From NCBI RefSeq assembly GCF_025950525.1, contig NZ_JAPDGS010000015.1:1-44205 (forward strand): a DNA stretch of 44,205 nucleotides. Reading direction: 5' to 3'. The notes under the pieces were generated by a model. That model was not told the origin of the DNA and did no database searches. It was given only the letters and a program-made list of their open reading frames with translations. Below are positions 1-9,100 of this stretch, piece by piece (positions within the stretch are counted from its first letter, which is position 1; every line of letters starts with the position of its first letter). This DNA is from Stagnihabitans lacustris (GTDB lineage: Bacteria > Pseudomonadota > Alphaproteobacteria > Rhodobacterales > Rhodobacteraceae). The translations under genes were made by a program, and so were the position numbers.

Positions 1-51
1 TAGTGGTGCCCAGAGCCGGAATCGAACCAGCGACACGCGGATTTTCAATCC
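1..51. repeat. attL: attL: 51-bp direct repeat, tRNA-Phe 3' fragment
   Basis: These 51 bases recur exactly at 44155..44205. Read on the minus strand they are the 3' part of a tRNA-Phe: the anticodon loop TTGAAAA (anticodon GAA), T-loop TTCGATT and 3' CCA, with the CCA end at position 4. Beyond position 51 the tRNA does not continue (CGAAGAATTT follows instead of a D-arm), so this copy is only the 3' fragment left by integration. It is the junction of phage and host on the side away from the intact tRNA. Confidence 0.9.
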
Positions 52-83
52 CGAAGAATTTCCTTTGATTTCCAAAGCCCCCG

Positions 84-92
84 GTGAAAACC
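84..92 (+). promoter_or_regulatory. Integrase arm-type site candidate (left arm)
   Basis: GTGAAAACC lies 32 bp inside attL. The same nonamer occurs twice, 12 bp apart and in the same orientation, just inside attR (44092..44100 and 44104..44112). Short direct repeats on both sides of the core of a circularised attP are typical arm-type binding sites of tyrosine integrases. The role is inferred from position and repetition only. The segment 52..139 holds nothing else I can name and presumably carries the promoter of the vsr gene. Confidence 0.45.
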
Positions 93-139
93 TTAACGGG
101 ACGTATGGGGAACAATGAGCGAAAGGTGGAAACCGGAAA

Positions 140-586
140 ATGGCCGATCGGCTGGCCCCGGAAGCCCGATCCAGGCTTATGTCCCGGGTCCGCGGTAAGG
201 ACACCGGGCCGGAACTGGCCGTCCGGCGTGCGGCCCATGCCGCCGGGTTCCGGTTCCGGTTGCACCGCCGCGATTTGCCAGGAACGCCCGACCTGGTCTT
301 CCCCAGGTTCAAGGCCGCGATCTTCGTTCATGGGTGCTTCTGGCACGGTCACGGCTGCAAGAAGGGGCGATTGCCCAAGTCCCGCGAGGATTACTGGGTG
401 CCGAAGATCGCGGCCAACCGGGCCCGGGACGCGGTCAAGCAGGCGCAACTTGAAAGGGCCGGGTGGCGCGTCCTGACGATCTGGCAATGCGAAATCGGCG
501 CGCCCGACGCCCTGGCCGCCAGGATCGCCGGATTCCTCAAGGGCGATTTTTGCGATCGACAAGGCGGGGGCGATCCGCTAGGGTGA
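140..586 (+). CDS. vsr: Very short patch repair endonuclease (Vsr)
   Basis: 148 aa, close to the usual family length. Vsr nicks DNA 5' of T in T:G mismatches produced by deamination of 5-methylcytosine, so it protects sites methylated by a partner m5C enzyme. Visible family signatures are the N-terminal MSRVRGKDTGPE, the catalytic Asp in PGTPDLVFP (D51) and FVHGCFWHG (H64, H69), with the same numbering as the E. coli enzyme, followed by the conserved YWVPKI and GWRVLTIWQCE segments. The m5C methyltransferase begins 29 bp downstream, so the two form the expected pair. The ATG at 140 puts the family N-terminus in place; an earlier ATG at 115 is out of frame. Confidence 0.95.
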   Translation: MADRLAPEARSRLMSRVRGKDTGPELAVRRAAHAAGFRFRLHRRDLPGTPDLVFPRFKAAIFVHGCFWHGHGCKKGRLPKSREDYWVPKIAANRARDAVKQAQLERAGWRVLTIWQCEIGAPDALAARIAGFLKGDFCDRQGGGDPLG

Positions 587-615
587 CGCGGAATCTGTGG
601 AAGGAACGCCCCGAC

Positions 616-1944
616 ATGAGACCTATCGGAATCGACCTGTTTGCCGGAGCCGGTGGCTTGAGCCTCGGTTTCGAACAGGCTGGATTCGACGTCGCGGCGG
701 CGGTCGAAATCGACCCGGTCCATTGCGCGGCCCACAAATTCAACTTTCCCCGGACGGCCGTGATCGCGAAGTCGGTCGAACACCTTTCGGGCGGGGAAAT
801 CCGCCTGGCCGCCGGGATCGGCAACCGGCCCGTCGATTGCGTCTTCGGCGGCGCCCCGTGCCAGGGCTTTTCGCTGATCGGTCATAGAGTTCTGGACGAT
901 CCCCGGAACCGCCTTGTTCTGGAATTCGTCCGCATCGTCTCCGAATTGGACGCACGGACCTTCGTTTTCGAAAACGTGAAGGGGCTGACGGTCGGAACCC
1001 ACAAGCAGTTCCTGCACGAACTGGTCGCGGCCTTTGCGGCGAAGGGTTACGAGGTCCGGTTGCCCTGGCAGGTCTTGAACGCCGGGAATTTCGGGACGCC
1101 CCAATCGCGGGAGAGGTTGATCCTCTTCGGCGCGAAGAAGGGAGTCGCTTTGCCGGATTATCCGGCGGCGGCGAGCAAGATCGCGGGGAAGAAGGGGGCG
1201 GCCGATTTGCCTCTCGGGCCGACCTGCGCCGAAGCCTTGGACGATCTGCCCGACGCAGAAGCCTTTTCTTCGCTTCTCCATGGCGATGCGGTCAAGACCG
1301 CCGCCTTCGGCGCGCCGTCCGCCTATGCCGCCGAAATGCGCTGCCTGACCAACGAGGCGTGGCACTTCTCCCACCCGAGGATCTGGAACCCGGGCGTCTT
1401 GACGTCCAGCGCCAGGACCGACCATTCCGATATTTCCCGTCGGCGCTTCGCCGAGACCGAAGCGGGCGACGTCGAACCGATTAGCCGCTTGTTCAAGCTG
1501 CCGCCAGGCGGCGTGTCGAACACCCTTCGCGCCGGGACCGACGGGGCCCGGGGCGCGTTCACCAGCCCCCGCCCGATCCATTACCGCTACGACCGCTGCG
1601 TAACGGTCCGCGAAATGGCCAGGCTTCACGGCTTCCCCGACTGGTTCCGGTTCAATGCCACCAAGTGGCACGGGGCACGCCAGATCGGGAATTCGGTGCC
1701 GCCGCCGCTGGCCCGGGCGGTCGCGCTGCAGGTCATGGCCGCCCTCGGCGTCCTGCCGACCCGTCCGGCCGAAGCGATCCCGCTGGGCGATCCCGCGTTG
1801 CTGAACATGGACGTTTCGACGGCGGCGGCCCATTTCGGGATCGCCGCGCCGAAGACGAGCCGCGACCGCAAGAGCGGCGCGAAGAAGAGGAAGCAGGCCG
1901 ATATCGAGGCCGAAAGGATCGCAGCGCGTGTTGCCTATGGCTAA
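616..1944 (+). CDS. C5-cytosine DNA methyltransferase (type II R-M)
   Basis: 442 aa. Transfers a methyl group from S-adenosylmethionine to C5 of cytosine in a specific site. Motif I is DLFAGAGGLSLGF (residues 7-19), motif IV with catalytic cysteine is GGAPCQGFS (C82), motif VI is FENVKGL, motif VIII is QSRERLILFG and motif X is QIGNSVPPPLA. The variable target-recognition region lies between motifs VIII and IX. A Lys/Arg-rich tail follows motif X. The ATG at 616 places motif I seven residues in, as usual. The last 8 bp overlap the start of the endonuclease gene, implying translational coupling. Together with the flanking vsr and endonuclease genes this is a V-M-R cassette. The target site cannot be read from sequence; a Vsr partner suggests that the methylated cytosine can deaminate to T:G. 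Confidence 0.95.
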   Translation: MRPIGIDLFAGAGGLSLGFEQAGFDVAAAVEIDPVHCAAHKFNFPRTAVIAKSVEHLSGGEIRLAAGIGNRPVDCVFGGAPCQGFSLIGHRVLDDPRNRLVLEFVRIVSELDARTFVFENVKGLTVGTHKQFLHELVAAFAAKGYEVRLPWQVLNAGNFGTPQSRERLILFGAKKGVALPDYPAAASKIAGKKGAADLPLGPTCAEALDDLPDAEAFSSLLHGDAVKTAAFGAPSAYAAEMRCLTNEAWHFSHPRIWNPGVLTSSARTDHSDISRRRFAETEAGDVEPISRLFKLPPGGVSNTLRAGTDGARGAFTSPRPIHYRYDRCVTVREMARLHGFPDWFRFNATKWHGARQIGNSVPPPLARAVALQVMAALGVLPTRPAEAIPLGDPALLNMDVSTAAAHFGIAAPKTSRDRKSGAKKRKQADIEAERIAARVAYG

Positions 1945-2722
1945 TTCGAACCGATACCAGGCCCTTATTTCCAAGATATTTTTCGACCGCTACCAGCCCG
2001 GGGCGACGGCGTTCGAATTCGAACGCGAGGCCATGGAGCACGTAGCCCAGGAATTGCAGATTAAGCTGCCGAAGAACCTTGGCGACGTGATTTATTCGGT
2101 CCGGTTCAGGACGTCGCTGCCGGAAGACGTCTTGGCGACCCAGCCCCCGGGGATGGAATGGATCATCGAAGGGGCAGGGCGGGCGACCTATCGGTTCAAG
2201 CTGGTGCGGATCAACCGCATCGTGCCCCGGGCGGATATGGCGCGGGTTTCGATCCCCGACTCGACGCCGGAAATCATCCGGGCCTATGCCCTGGACGACG
2301 AGCAGGCGCTTCTTGCCATCGTCCGGTATAACCGCCTGATCGACACCTTCCTCGGGCTGACGACCTACAGTTTGCAGAACCATCTTCGAACGACGGTCAA
2401 GGGGATCGGGCAAATCGAGATCGACGAGCTTTACGTCGGGATCGACAAGCGCGGGTGCCATTACGTCATTCCGGTTCAGGCCAAGGGCGGCAAGGATCAA
2501 ATCGGCATCGTCCAGACCACCCAGGATATCCGCTTCGTCGAACAGAAGTTCCCCGGGCTGCGTTGCCGCGCCATCGCCGCGCAGTTCATGGAAAATCAAG
2601 GGATCGCGCTCTTCGAGCTGGGTGTCGAAGGGGACGAGGTCAAAGTCGTCGAGGAGCGCCACTATCGGCTCGTTCCGGCGTCCGACCTCGATCGTGAGGC
2701 GATCCGGTCCTATCGGGATTGA
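1937..2722 (+). CDS. Type II restriction endonuclease, PD-(D/E)XK type (probable)
   Basis: 261 aa from ATG 1937, which overlaps the methylase stop by 8 bp; a GTG at 1928 is an alternative start. I do not recognise a characterised isoschizomer. The residues IEIDELYVG (about 160-168) followed by VIPVQAKGGKD (about 178-187) form an acidic residue, a beta hairpin and a QxK, a common variant of the PD-(D/E)XK nuclease core. Position as the third gene of a V-M-R cassette makes restriction the natural role: it would cut DNA lacking the methyl marks of the preceding enzyme. No ATP-binding or helicase motif is present. The gene ends just before a strong hairpin and a convergent operon. Confidence 0.75.
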   Translation: MANSNRYQALISKIFFDRYQPGATAFEFEREAMEHVAQELQIKLPKNLGDVIYSVRFRTSLPEDVLATQPPGMEWIIEGAGRATYRFKLVRINRIVPRADMARVSIPDSTPEIIRAYALDDEQALLAIVRYNRLIDTFLGLTTYSLQNHLRTTVKGIGQIEIDELYVGIDKRGCHYVIPVQAKGGKDQIGIVQTTQDIRFVEQKFPGLRCRAIAAQFMENQGIALFELGVEGDEVKVVEERHYRLVPASDLDREAIRSYRD

Positions 2723-2729
2723 CCGAGAT

Positions 2730-2752
2730 GCGCCCGGGGTGACCCCGGGCGC
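2730..2752. terminator. Hairpin between convergent operons
   Basis: A perfect 10-bp inverted repeat (GCGCCCGGGG / CCCCGGGCGC) with a 3-nt loop sits between the ends of the rightward restriction gene (stop 2722) and the leftward lysis operon (stop 2762). No clear T-run follows on either strand, so it is a structural candidate for a bidirectional terminator rather than a textbook one. Confidence 0.5.
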
Positions 2753-2761
2753 CCGGTCGTC

Positions 2762-2959
2762 CTACTTCTTCCCCCAGAGGCTCAGAATCCCCAGGGAGCC
2801 GCCGTAGCCGGTCGCGGCGGCGGTCAGGATGCCTTGCAGTTTCAGGGTCAGGACGAGGGTTTCTGAATCGAACTGGACGTAGCCCGCGAAGGCGGCCGGG
2901 ATCAGGCCGACAAGGAACGAAACGACATATGCGGCCAGGCGAAGATAGACGAGATTCAT
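2762..2959 (-). CDS. Small membrane protein after endolysin (holin-like)
   Basis: 65 aa, last gene of the leftward late operon, starting 10 bp after the endolysin stop. Two hydrophobic segments are visible (about residues 6-27 and 41-60), joined by a short polar stretch and ending in WGKK. Small two-helix proteins next to endolysins are often holins or lysis regulators; I recall similar short WGKK-ending proteins at this place in other alphaproteobacterial phages. Function is inferred from size, hydrophobicity and position only. Confidence 0.6.
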   Translation of the reverse strand: MNLVYLRLAAYVVSFLVGLIPAAFAGYVQFDSETLVLTLKLQGILTAAATGYGGSLGILSLWGKK

Positions 2960-2969
2960 GGGAAGGCTC

Positions 2970-3668
2970 CTAGTTGGGGTTGAACTGGACGTCGGGAAGG
3001 CGCCGCAGCGCCAGAACCAGCGCCGAGCGGGTTTTCGGACCGACGATGCCGTCTGGCTTCAGGCCGGCCATCGTCTGCCAGGTCCTCAGATCGCGGGCGT
3101 CCGCCAGGGCGACGAAGGCGCGGTCGGTGTAACGGACGCGGTCGTCGAGGCCGTTCTGGCCGCCGTTGACGATCCGCGTGACGGCCGCGACGTCGCCGCG
3201 CTCGGCGACGGGTTCGACGCCCTTCCATTCCCAGAAGAAGGGGACGACCAGACCTTCCCAAGGGTCGGTGACGATCCGGTCGGGATCGTCGGCGAAATCG
3301 GGGGCGCCCGGCGCGGCGTCTGGGTTCGCCCGGCACCACTGCGTGAAGGCGTCATAAGCCGCGCGGCCGGTCAATTGGATCGGCCCGCGGCCCCGGTAGC
3401 GGAAACCGTCGCCGTCGATTTCGGGGGTGTTCCCGAGGTCGCGGCGGGAATCGTATAGGGCTTGCGCGGGCGTCGGCTTCGCGCCCCAAAGCTCGCGGTC
3501 GTATTGCCAGCCGCCGCTTTCGTGGGCCAGTTGGCCCAGGCACATCGCCAGTTGCAACCGACGGCCGAGGATCTGCGGCCGGGCCCGAAGGCCGATCAGC
3601 GTCGATCGCATGTTCGGGTTCGGAGTCCGGCCCGAAACGAAGGCAAGGATTGTGTCGTCGACGATCAT
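2970..3668 (-). CDS. Endolysin: GH19-like catalytic domain plus peptidoglycan-binding domain
   Basis: 232 aa. The first ~165 residues match the glycoside hydrolase family 19 (chitinase/lysozyme) type of phage endolysin: AHESGGWQYDRE carries candidate catalytic glutamates (E50, E59), and YRGRGPIQLTGRAAY is the conserved substrate-cleft segment. The C-terminal ~60 residues resemble a PG_binding_1 domain (LKPDGIVGPKTRSAL). It should cut the glycan strands of murein during lysis. No signal peptide is seen, so export would depend on a holin. It lies between predicted small membrane proteins, a typical lysis cassette. Confidence 0.9.
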   Translation of the reverse strand: MIVDDTILAFVSGRTPNPNMRSTLIGLRARPQILGRRLQLAMCLGQLAHESGGWQYDRELWGAKPTPAQALYDSRRDLGNTPEIDGDGFRYRGRGPIQLTGRAAYDAFTQWCRANPDAAPGAPDFADDPDRIVTDPWEGLVVPFFWEWKGVEPVAERGDVAAVTRIVNGGQNGLDDRVRYTDRAFVALADARDLRTWQTMAGLKPDGIVGPKTRSALVLALRRLPDVQFNPN

Positions 3669-3701
3669 GGATCGCTCCGGTTCAGGGGCGGCGGGGCCGC
3701 G

Positions 3702-3791
3702 TCAAAGGACAAGGAAGAAGAACGCCGCCAGGGCGATGCCGACGGCGAGGAAGGCCACTTCGCGGCGCAGACGGCTCCCGGGGTCAGGCAT
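3702..3791 (-). CDS. Putative 29-residue membrane peptide in the lysis cassette
   Basis: A very short frame whose ATG (3791..3789) overlaps the stop of the upstream 114-residue membrane protein by 8 bp, the same coupling pattern used throughout this operon. The product starts MPDPGSRLRREV and continues into a hydrophobic run of about 18 residues that could span the membrane once, positively charged N-terminus inside. It sits between holin-like gene and endolysin, where spanin components or lysis regulators often lie, but it has no lipobox. Too short for a family assignment; support is overlap, position and hydrophobicity. Confidence 0.4.
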   Translation of the reverse strand: MPDPGSRLRREVAFLAVGIALAAFFFLVL

Positions 3792-4128
3792 CGTCGTCCT
3801 GGCGCTTTCTGGCCGCCACGCGGCGCGCCCGGATCAGGTCGATGATCATTCCCGTGATCGAAATTCCGCCCAAGCCCACGACGAAGGAGGCGAAGCCCGA
3901 GCTGTCGCCGTTGGGCGCGATATCCCCGATCACCGGCTTCATCAGCGGTTCGACGACCGGCCCGAGGTAAAGGGCGCAGATCGCCCCGACGATCAGCGAG
4001 GCGAACCCGTCCTGCCATCTTTCCCGAAGCGTCACCCAGCGCACGACGCCACCGGCCGCGCCCGCAAGGGCAGCCCGCGCTTGGTCGCTCGTGAACCAGG
4101 ACACAAAATCACCGTTCTGGCCTGCCAA
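3784..4128 (-). CDS. Holin-like membrane protein
   Basis: 114 aa with two or three hydrophobic segments (about 38-60, 82-100), a charged start (RERWQDGF before the first helix) and a strongly charged C-terminus (RARRVAARKRQDDDA). This arrangement fits phage holins, which form lesions in the inner membrane to release the endolysin. It is the first gene of the lysis cassette, downstream of the tail fibre gene. No specific holin family could be fixed by eye. Confidence 0.6.
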   Translation of the reverse strand: MAGQNGDFVSWFTSDQARAALAGAAGGVVRWVTLRERWQDGFASLIVGAICALYLGPVVEPLMKPVIGDIAPNGDSSGFASFVVGLGGISITGMIIDLIRARRVAARKRQDDDA

Positions 4129-4170
4129 AGCGGCCTCCTTTCGTTTCTTCGAAGCTTTTCGATTGAGCGG

Positions 4171-6150
4171 TCAGACCTTCAGCCAGATCGCCGTGGCGGC
4201 CCCGGCGTTGCCTTCCGATCCGACGAAGCCCCAGGTCGAGGGCGCTGACCCATAGGCGACGGACGTCCGGCGGAGAACTTTCCGCGCGGTCGTCGAAATC
4301 GCCGTGCCGCCGTTGATGTCGGGCGTCGCCGTTCCGGCCCAGGTCGAAAGCGTCGAGGTGGACGAATGCTGGACGCCGAACCAATAGGTCTTGCCTTTCG
4401 CCAGGGTGCCCGACGCGGTCACGGTCTGGATACCGACGGTCGAGGTCGCGACGTCCGCGCTTTCGTAAATCTTGTTGTTCGGCCGCCCTTGGGCATCGGA
4501 ATCGTAGATCAGGATGCGGACGGTCGACGACGCGACGAGGGTCGTAACGTTGATCGCGAGGCCCGTATAGGCGAGGTCGGTTTCGCCGCGGACGGTGAAG
4601 GGGAAGAGGTCGATCCGGTTCGCGGCTCCGGCAAGCGTGCCGGTGGCCGCGCCGCCCGCCCCGGCGGTCGTCAGCATGTATTCGCCCGAAGGCGGCGTCA
4701 GCCAGGCGATATCGGTCTGCGCGTCGATGATCCGGGCCGCGCCGCCGGTCTGGGCTTTCAGCTGGCCGGAGGTAGAATTGAACCAGAGCGTGCCGTTGGC
4801 GGGCGAAGCCGGATCGGAGGCTTGCGCGCCGAGGATCACCGGAGCCGAGAAGGTCTTGGCCCCGCCGACCGTCTGGGCGCCGGACAAGGCGACGGCATCA
4901 GTAATCCCATAGCCCGCCAACGTGTTGGGCGTCCCGGTGATCGAAGACCAGGCGGTCCCGCCCCCCCCGCCGCCGATCAGATCGTAAGACGAGCCCGCCT
5001 GGCGGCCCCGGAACTTGCCGGTCGTCGCGTTATACCAAAGGTCGCCGTCCGAGACGGTCCCCGGGTCGCCCGCGTTCGGGTTCAGTTGCAGTGCGACCAT
5101 GGCGCGGACCCGGCCCGAGGTCCGTTCAAGCTGCAAGGCGTTGAACCAGGTCGCCCCGTCGTTCGAGACCTTGACCTGGAAATCGTCCGATCCAGTCAGT
5201 CCGAACTCCGCGCGGCCGGAAAAGCCCGTTTGGAAGAGGAACGAACCCGTGTCGGTCGCCGAAGCCTTGTTGACCTTGACCTGATGACCTGCGCCCGCGT
5301 GGTTGAAAAGCGAGGCCGGGGCGTTGATCGAAAGCCGGTTCGTCGCATCCGCCGTCGCGCCGCCGAGGCCGAGGTAGAGGGCCGAAAGGTTCGCCGCGGC
5401 CATCGCGACCGTCGAAACGGTCGAGGCAAAGGTCACCGTCGGGCTGTTGATGGTCAAAGAGCCCAGCGCCCCGGCGACGGCCGATCCGATGGCAATCGAA
5501 GTCGTCGAACCGGAAACCCCGCCGGTTCCGATGTTCACGGCTTTGGTGTTGCCGCTGGTCGTCGCGCCGGAGGCGAGGTTCGTCGTTCCCGGTCCGACTG
5601 CGGTCCCGAAGTCGTTGTTGTTCGCCGAAAAGGTCTGCTTGGCCGAGAAGGTCTGGTTGATCGACAAGACGGCCAGGGTCGCCGTGGCATCCGGCAGGGT
5701 GAACACCCGGGTCGTGCCGGTCGTGAATCCGCCGATCTGGAACCGGGCGAGCTTGGTCGGATCGCCGTCGTCCTGAAGCGCGAAGGCCGCGTCCGCAAAG
5801 ACCCCGGAGATCAGAAGCCCCCAAGTCCCGGTCGCGCCGTTGAACATCAGCATCGCGTCGACGCTGGCGTCGATCGCCGTCCAACCGTCCAGCGGCGCGT
5901 AGAAGACCCACGCCCCGTCCTGCCAAGCGGCGATCTTGGTCGCTTGACCCGCCCAGGCGCCGGTCGGCGAAGCCGCGACGATCCAGCGTTGCCCTTCGGT
6001 CGGGCTTCCGGGCGGTATCGCCAACGCGGCAGTTTGGACGACCACCTGAACCAACGCGTCAAGGCGCCGAAGGCCGTCGTTGACGGTGACGTGCTTTTGC
6101 GACTGGTTCGCCGCGAGATAGGGCAGGACCAGGTTGGGCGTATCCGCCAT
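4171..6150 (-). CDS. Tail fibre protein with DUF2793 N-terminus
   Basis: 659 aa. The first ~100 residues (TPNLVLPYLAANQSQKHVTVN, then GQRWIVAASPTGAWAGQ) match DUF2793, a domain at the N-terminus of fibre or adhesin proteins in alphaproteobacterial phages. The middle is a low-complexity Ala/Thr/Gly/Ser-rich shaft. It holds the fibre motif GTPNTLAGYGITDAV and a duplicated DLWYN / TLWFN segment. The last ~170 residues look like a globular beta-rich tip, probably the receptor-binding part. The gene directly follows the baseplate gene. A run of eight identical bases (4961..4968) lies inside a polyglycine stretch. Confidence 0.85.
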   Translation of the reverse strand: MADTPNLVLPYLAANQSQKHVTVNDGLRRLDALVQVVVQTAALAIPPGSPTEGQRWIVAASPTGAWAGQATKIAAWQDGAWVFYAPLDGWTAIDASVDAMLMFNGATGTWGLLISGVFADAAFALQDDGDPTKLARFQIGGFTTGTTRVFTLPDATATLAVLSINQTFSAKQTFSANNNDFGTAVGPGTTNLASGATTSGNTKAVNIGTGGVSGSTTSIAIGSAVAGALGSLTINSPTVTFASTVSTVAMAAANLSALYLGLGGATADATNRLSINAPASLFNHAGAGHQVKVNKASATDTGSFLFQTGFSGRAEFGLTGSDDFQVKVSNDGATWFNALQLERTSGRVRAMVALQLNPNAGDPGTVSDGDLWYNATTGKFRGRQAGSSYDLIGGGGGGTAWSSITGTPNTLAGYGITDAVALSGAQTVGGAKTFSAPVILGAQASDPASPANGTLWFNSTSGQLKAQTGGAARIIDAQTDIAWLTPPSGEYMLTTAGAGGAATGTLAGAANRIDLFPFTVRGETDLAYTGLAINVTTLVASSTVRILIYDSDAQGRPNNKIYESADVATSTVGIQTVTASGTLAKGKTYWFGVQHSSTSTLSTWAGTATPDINGGTAISTTARKVLRRTSVAYGSAPSTWGFVGSEGNAGAATAIWLKV

Positions 6151-6161
6151 GGGAAGGGCTC

Positions 6162-9100
6162 CTAGGGGGTAAGGGTGATATCGGCCGCCGCGCCCCGGCC
6201 GAGTTGGCCGTTCTGGAAGATGCGGAGGCGAAGGCTGGCGACGGGGCCGCCGAAGTCGGCGGTCTGCATCGCGGCGGTATAGGTCCAGGCGGACGAGGCG
6301 AGCCCCGCGACCGTGCGGATCGTCGCCCCGGCGCCGTTCAAGACCAGCAGGTCGTAGGATTCCGAGGCTTCGCCCAACGGCACCTCCGGTGCGGTCCAGC
6401 TATCCCCGGCCAGCGACCGGGTGCGGCGCGCCCAGGCGACGGCGATATCCCCGGACCCCTGCCACACCCCTTTGATCCGAAACGGGCTCCAGGGCCGCAG
6501 CCCGCGCCCTTGCGGCGTATAGGTCAGAGGCAGGTTCATGGCGTCCCCGGCCGCGCGGTCCGACGGCCCAAAGCGCCAATTCCACGGCATCCCGATTTCG
6601 GATTCCGAGATCGGCAGGGCGACGAGGGCGGCCCCCAGAAACACGATCCGGCTTCCGATCGGGGCGAGGGGCAGGATCGCGTCCTCGGTCCCGGCCTGGC
6701 CGCGCAGAAGGCGGGAAAGCGTCCAACGGCCGGGCGAAACGATGGTCGCCGTCGCGAACTGGATCAGTTCCCAGACACCCGCCGCCGTTTCCAGGGCCAA
6801 CAGGTTCGCCCCCGCGAAAAGCTGCTCGTCGGTCACGCTTTGCAACGTCCCGCCCGAGATATCGAGTGCTATCGCATTCGCCCGATCGAAGCGCGAGGTC
6901 GGGCCCGAGGGCAGCGCGACCGCGAGGACTCCGAATTGCGCCGAAAGGTCGGCCGTCGCGAAGAGCGAGAACCCGTCGAGCGATGCGCTGCGCCAGATCG
7001 CCGCCTGACCATACCAGGGCGACGCGGAAACGGCCGCCAGGGGCCGGTGGGCGGGCACGTCCTCGGACAATTGCGGAAGATCGAGGATCTCCACATCGGG
7101 CGGGCCGAAGACGACCGGCACGTCGGTCGAAACCCCGCGCGAGGGGCCGGGACCGAGGTTGTTGACCATGGGATCGCGGCGCACCGCTTCGACGCGGCGG
7201 GCGTCGTTGTCGGCGATTTGGGTCAGCCCGAATTCGAGGCTTCGGCCGTCGTTCTCGATGGTCACGATATCGGTCGGATCGAGGGCCAGGCGCGACGGCG
7301 GCAGCGAGAAGGTCGCGGTTTCGCGGCCGATCCAGGCTTCGAACAGGGCGCGGCGGGCGTTGCGGTCAGCTTGATCCGGCGGGTGGGCGATGGCGAATTG
7401 CTCGGCCCGCACCCGAACGCTGTCGACGGTCACCCTCCGGGCTTCGACCGTGACCGCTTCGTAATCCTCGTCGGCCGAGAGAAGCCGCCATTTCAGGACA
7501 CGCGGCAGTTCGGTTTCTTGGCCCCGGACGAATTCAATATCTTCGCCCTCGGCCTTTTCGCCCGCGACGACGCCGTCGACGGTGATCGTGGCCACCGGCC
7601 CCGCGCCCCGAGCGACAAAGCGCATCGCGCCCTGGCTTTCGACGACGTCGAAGCCGAAATAGCGGGCGAGGGGTTCGATCGAGGCGCGGGGGCTTTCCAG
7701 CGAAGCGATGACATAGCCGGGCACGGCTTCCGCAATCCGGTTGACGTCCAGGGCGGCCGAGTCGATCCCCGACCGGGCGCAGATCGCCAGAACGAGGTCG
7801 CCCAAGCCAGAAGCGCCGAGCCTCCCGTTCAGCCAATGGCCGACCGTCCAGTTCGCGGTGTCGCCCCATACATCGGCGCGGGCGGGCCAGGTCGGATGGG
7901 GCCGCGCGTCCCAGCACCATACGGCCGCTTCGCCCATGTCGATCATGGGCCCGCCGTAAAGGGCCGAGACCGGGTTGTTCGCGGGCGTCGACCAATAGCC
8001 GATCAGCGCTTCGAGGTAGCGGCGCTGGATCGCGTCGTCGCGGCCCCCGTTCGAGAAGAACGGCAAGGTGCTTTCGGAACTTTTCGGGTCGAGGAAGACG
8101 TTCGGCTGATTGGTGCCCTTGTCGACGGCCGGGCAACCGATCTCCGTGAACCGGATCGGCTTCAAACCCGGGAGCCAAGGCGAAGAGTTCTGCGAATACA
8201 TCGCCTTGTTGGTCGAGGCCGTCGCCACGGCGGCAAGGCGCGACAGCGGTCGGGACCAACAAACGCCGCGGAACGTCGCGCTGGCCGAGGCATAGTTCTG
8301 CCAGTTGATCCCGTCGTAAGACACCACCGCGCGGCTGGTCGATCCCGAATCCGCGACCGCGACGAACACCCCGAGTTCCGCGGCCCAACAGACGCCCCGC
8401 CATTGCTGCGCCGTCGGGAAGTTTCCCGAGGTCCAATTCACCAGATCGGCCGAGACTGCGGATCGGCCGGAGCCCGAATTGCCGACCGCGCAAACCACGC
8501 CCAGTTCCGTCGACCACGCGATCGATTTGAAACCCTTGCCCGACGGCATGGTTGTAACCGTCCAGGTGATGCCGTCGGGGCTGCTCAAGCATTGGCCCGT
8601 TCCGGTCGTATCGGCCGCAGCCACGAACTTCCCCAAGCCCGCCGCCCAGCAGACCGACCGCCAGGCGGAAAGGGTGTTCGTCCCGATGGTCCAAGACAAG
8701 CCGTCGGCGCTCACGCCGTATTGGCCACTCTCGCCCACGGCGCAGAATTTGCCCAAGCCAGGCGACCAGCAGACCTTGTTCCAGAGCGCGGACGCGCCGG
8801 AGGCGACCATGGTCCAGTTGACCCCGTCGGGGCTGACCATCATGTCGTTGGCGCTGCTGATCCCGCCGACGGCGAGGAACTTGCCCAATTGCGGCGACCA
8901 GCAGATGCCGCTGAAGCCGAAGTCTCCGGTTGGGATCGAGGCGCCGGTCCACGTCGCCCCGTCGGCGCTGACCATTACGCGCGCCCCGCCCGCTGACGAC
9001 CCGACGGCGACGAAGACTCCGCGCGCGTCGGACCAACAGACGTCTTCGTAATTTCCGATGGGCGCGGTCGCGGTCCCGGTCCAGGTCACGAGTTCTTCGA

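Noticed and set aside
52..139. Coding frame starting at ATG 84 or 115 ahead of vsr
   Set aside because: Out of frame with vsr and giving an Arg/Pro-rich product without any family pattern.
391..1974. 527-codon open frame antisense to the vsr and methylase genes
   Set aside because: Both opposing genes have complete catalytic motifs; the antisense product has Arg-rich, low-complexity composition.
6204..8996. Very long open frame on the plus strand opposite the baseplate gene (also opposite the fibre, tail and portal genes)
   Set aside because: The product is Arg/Gly/Pro-rich with no domain, lacks a ribosome-binding site and lies fully antisense to well-supported genes; such frames are usual in GC-rich DNA.
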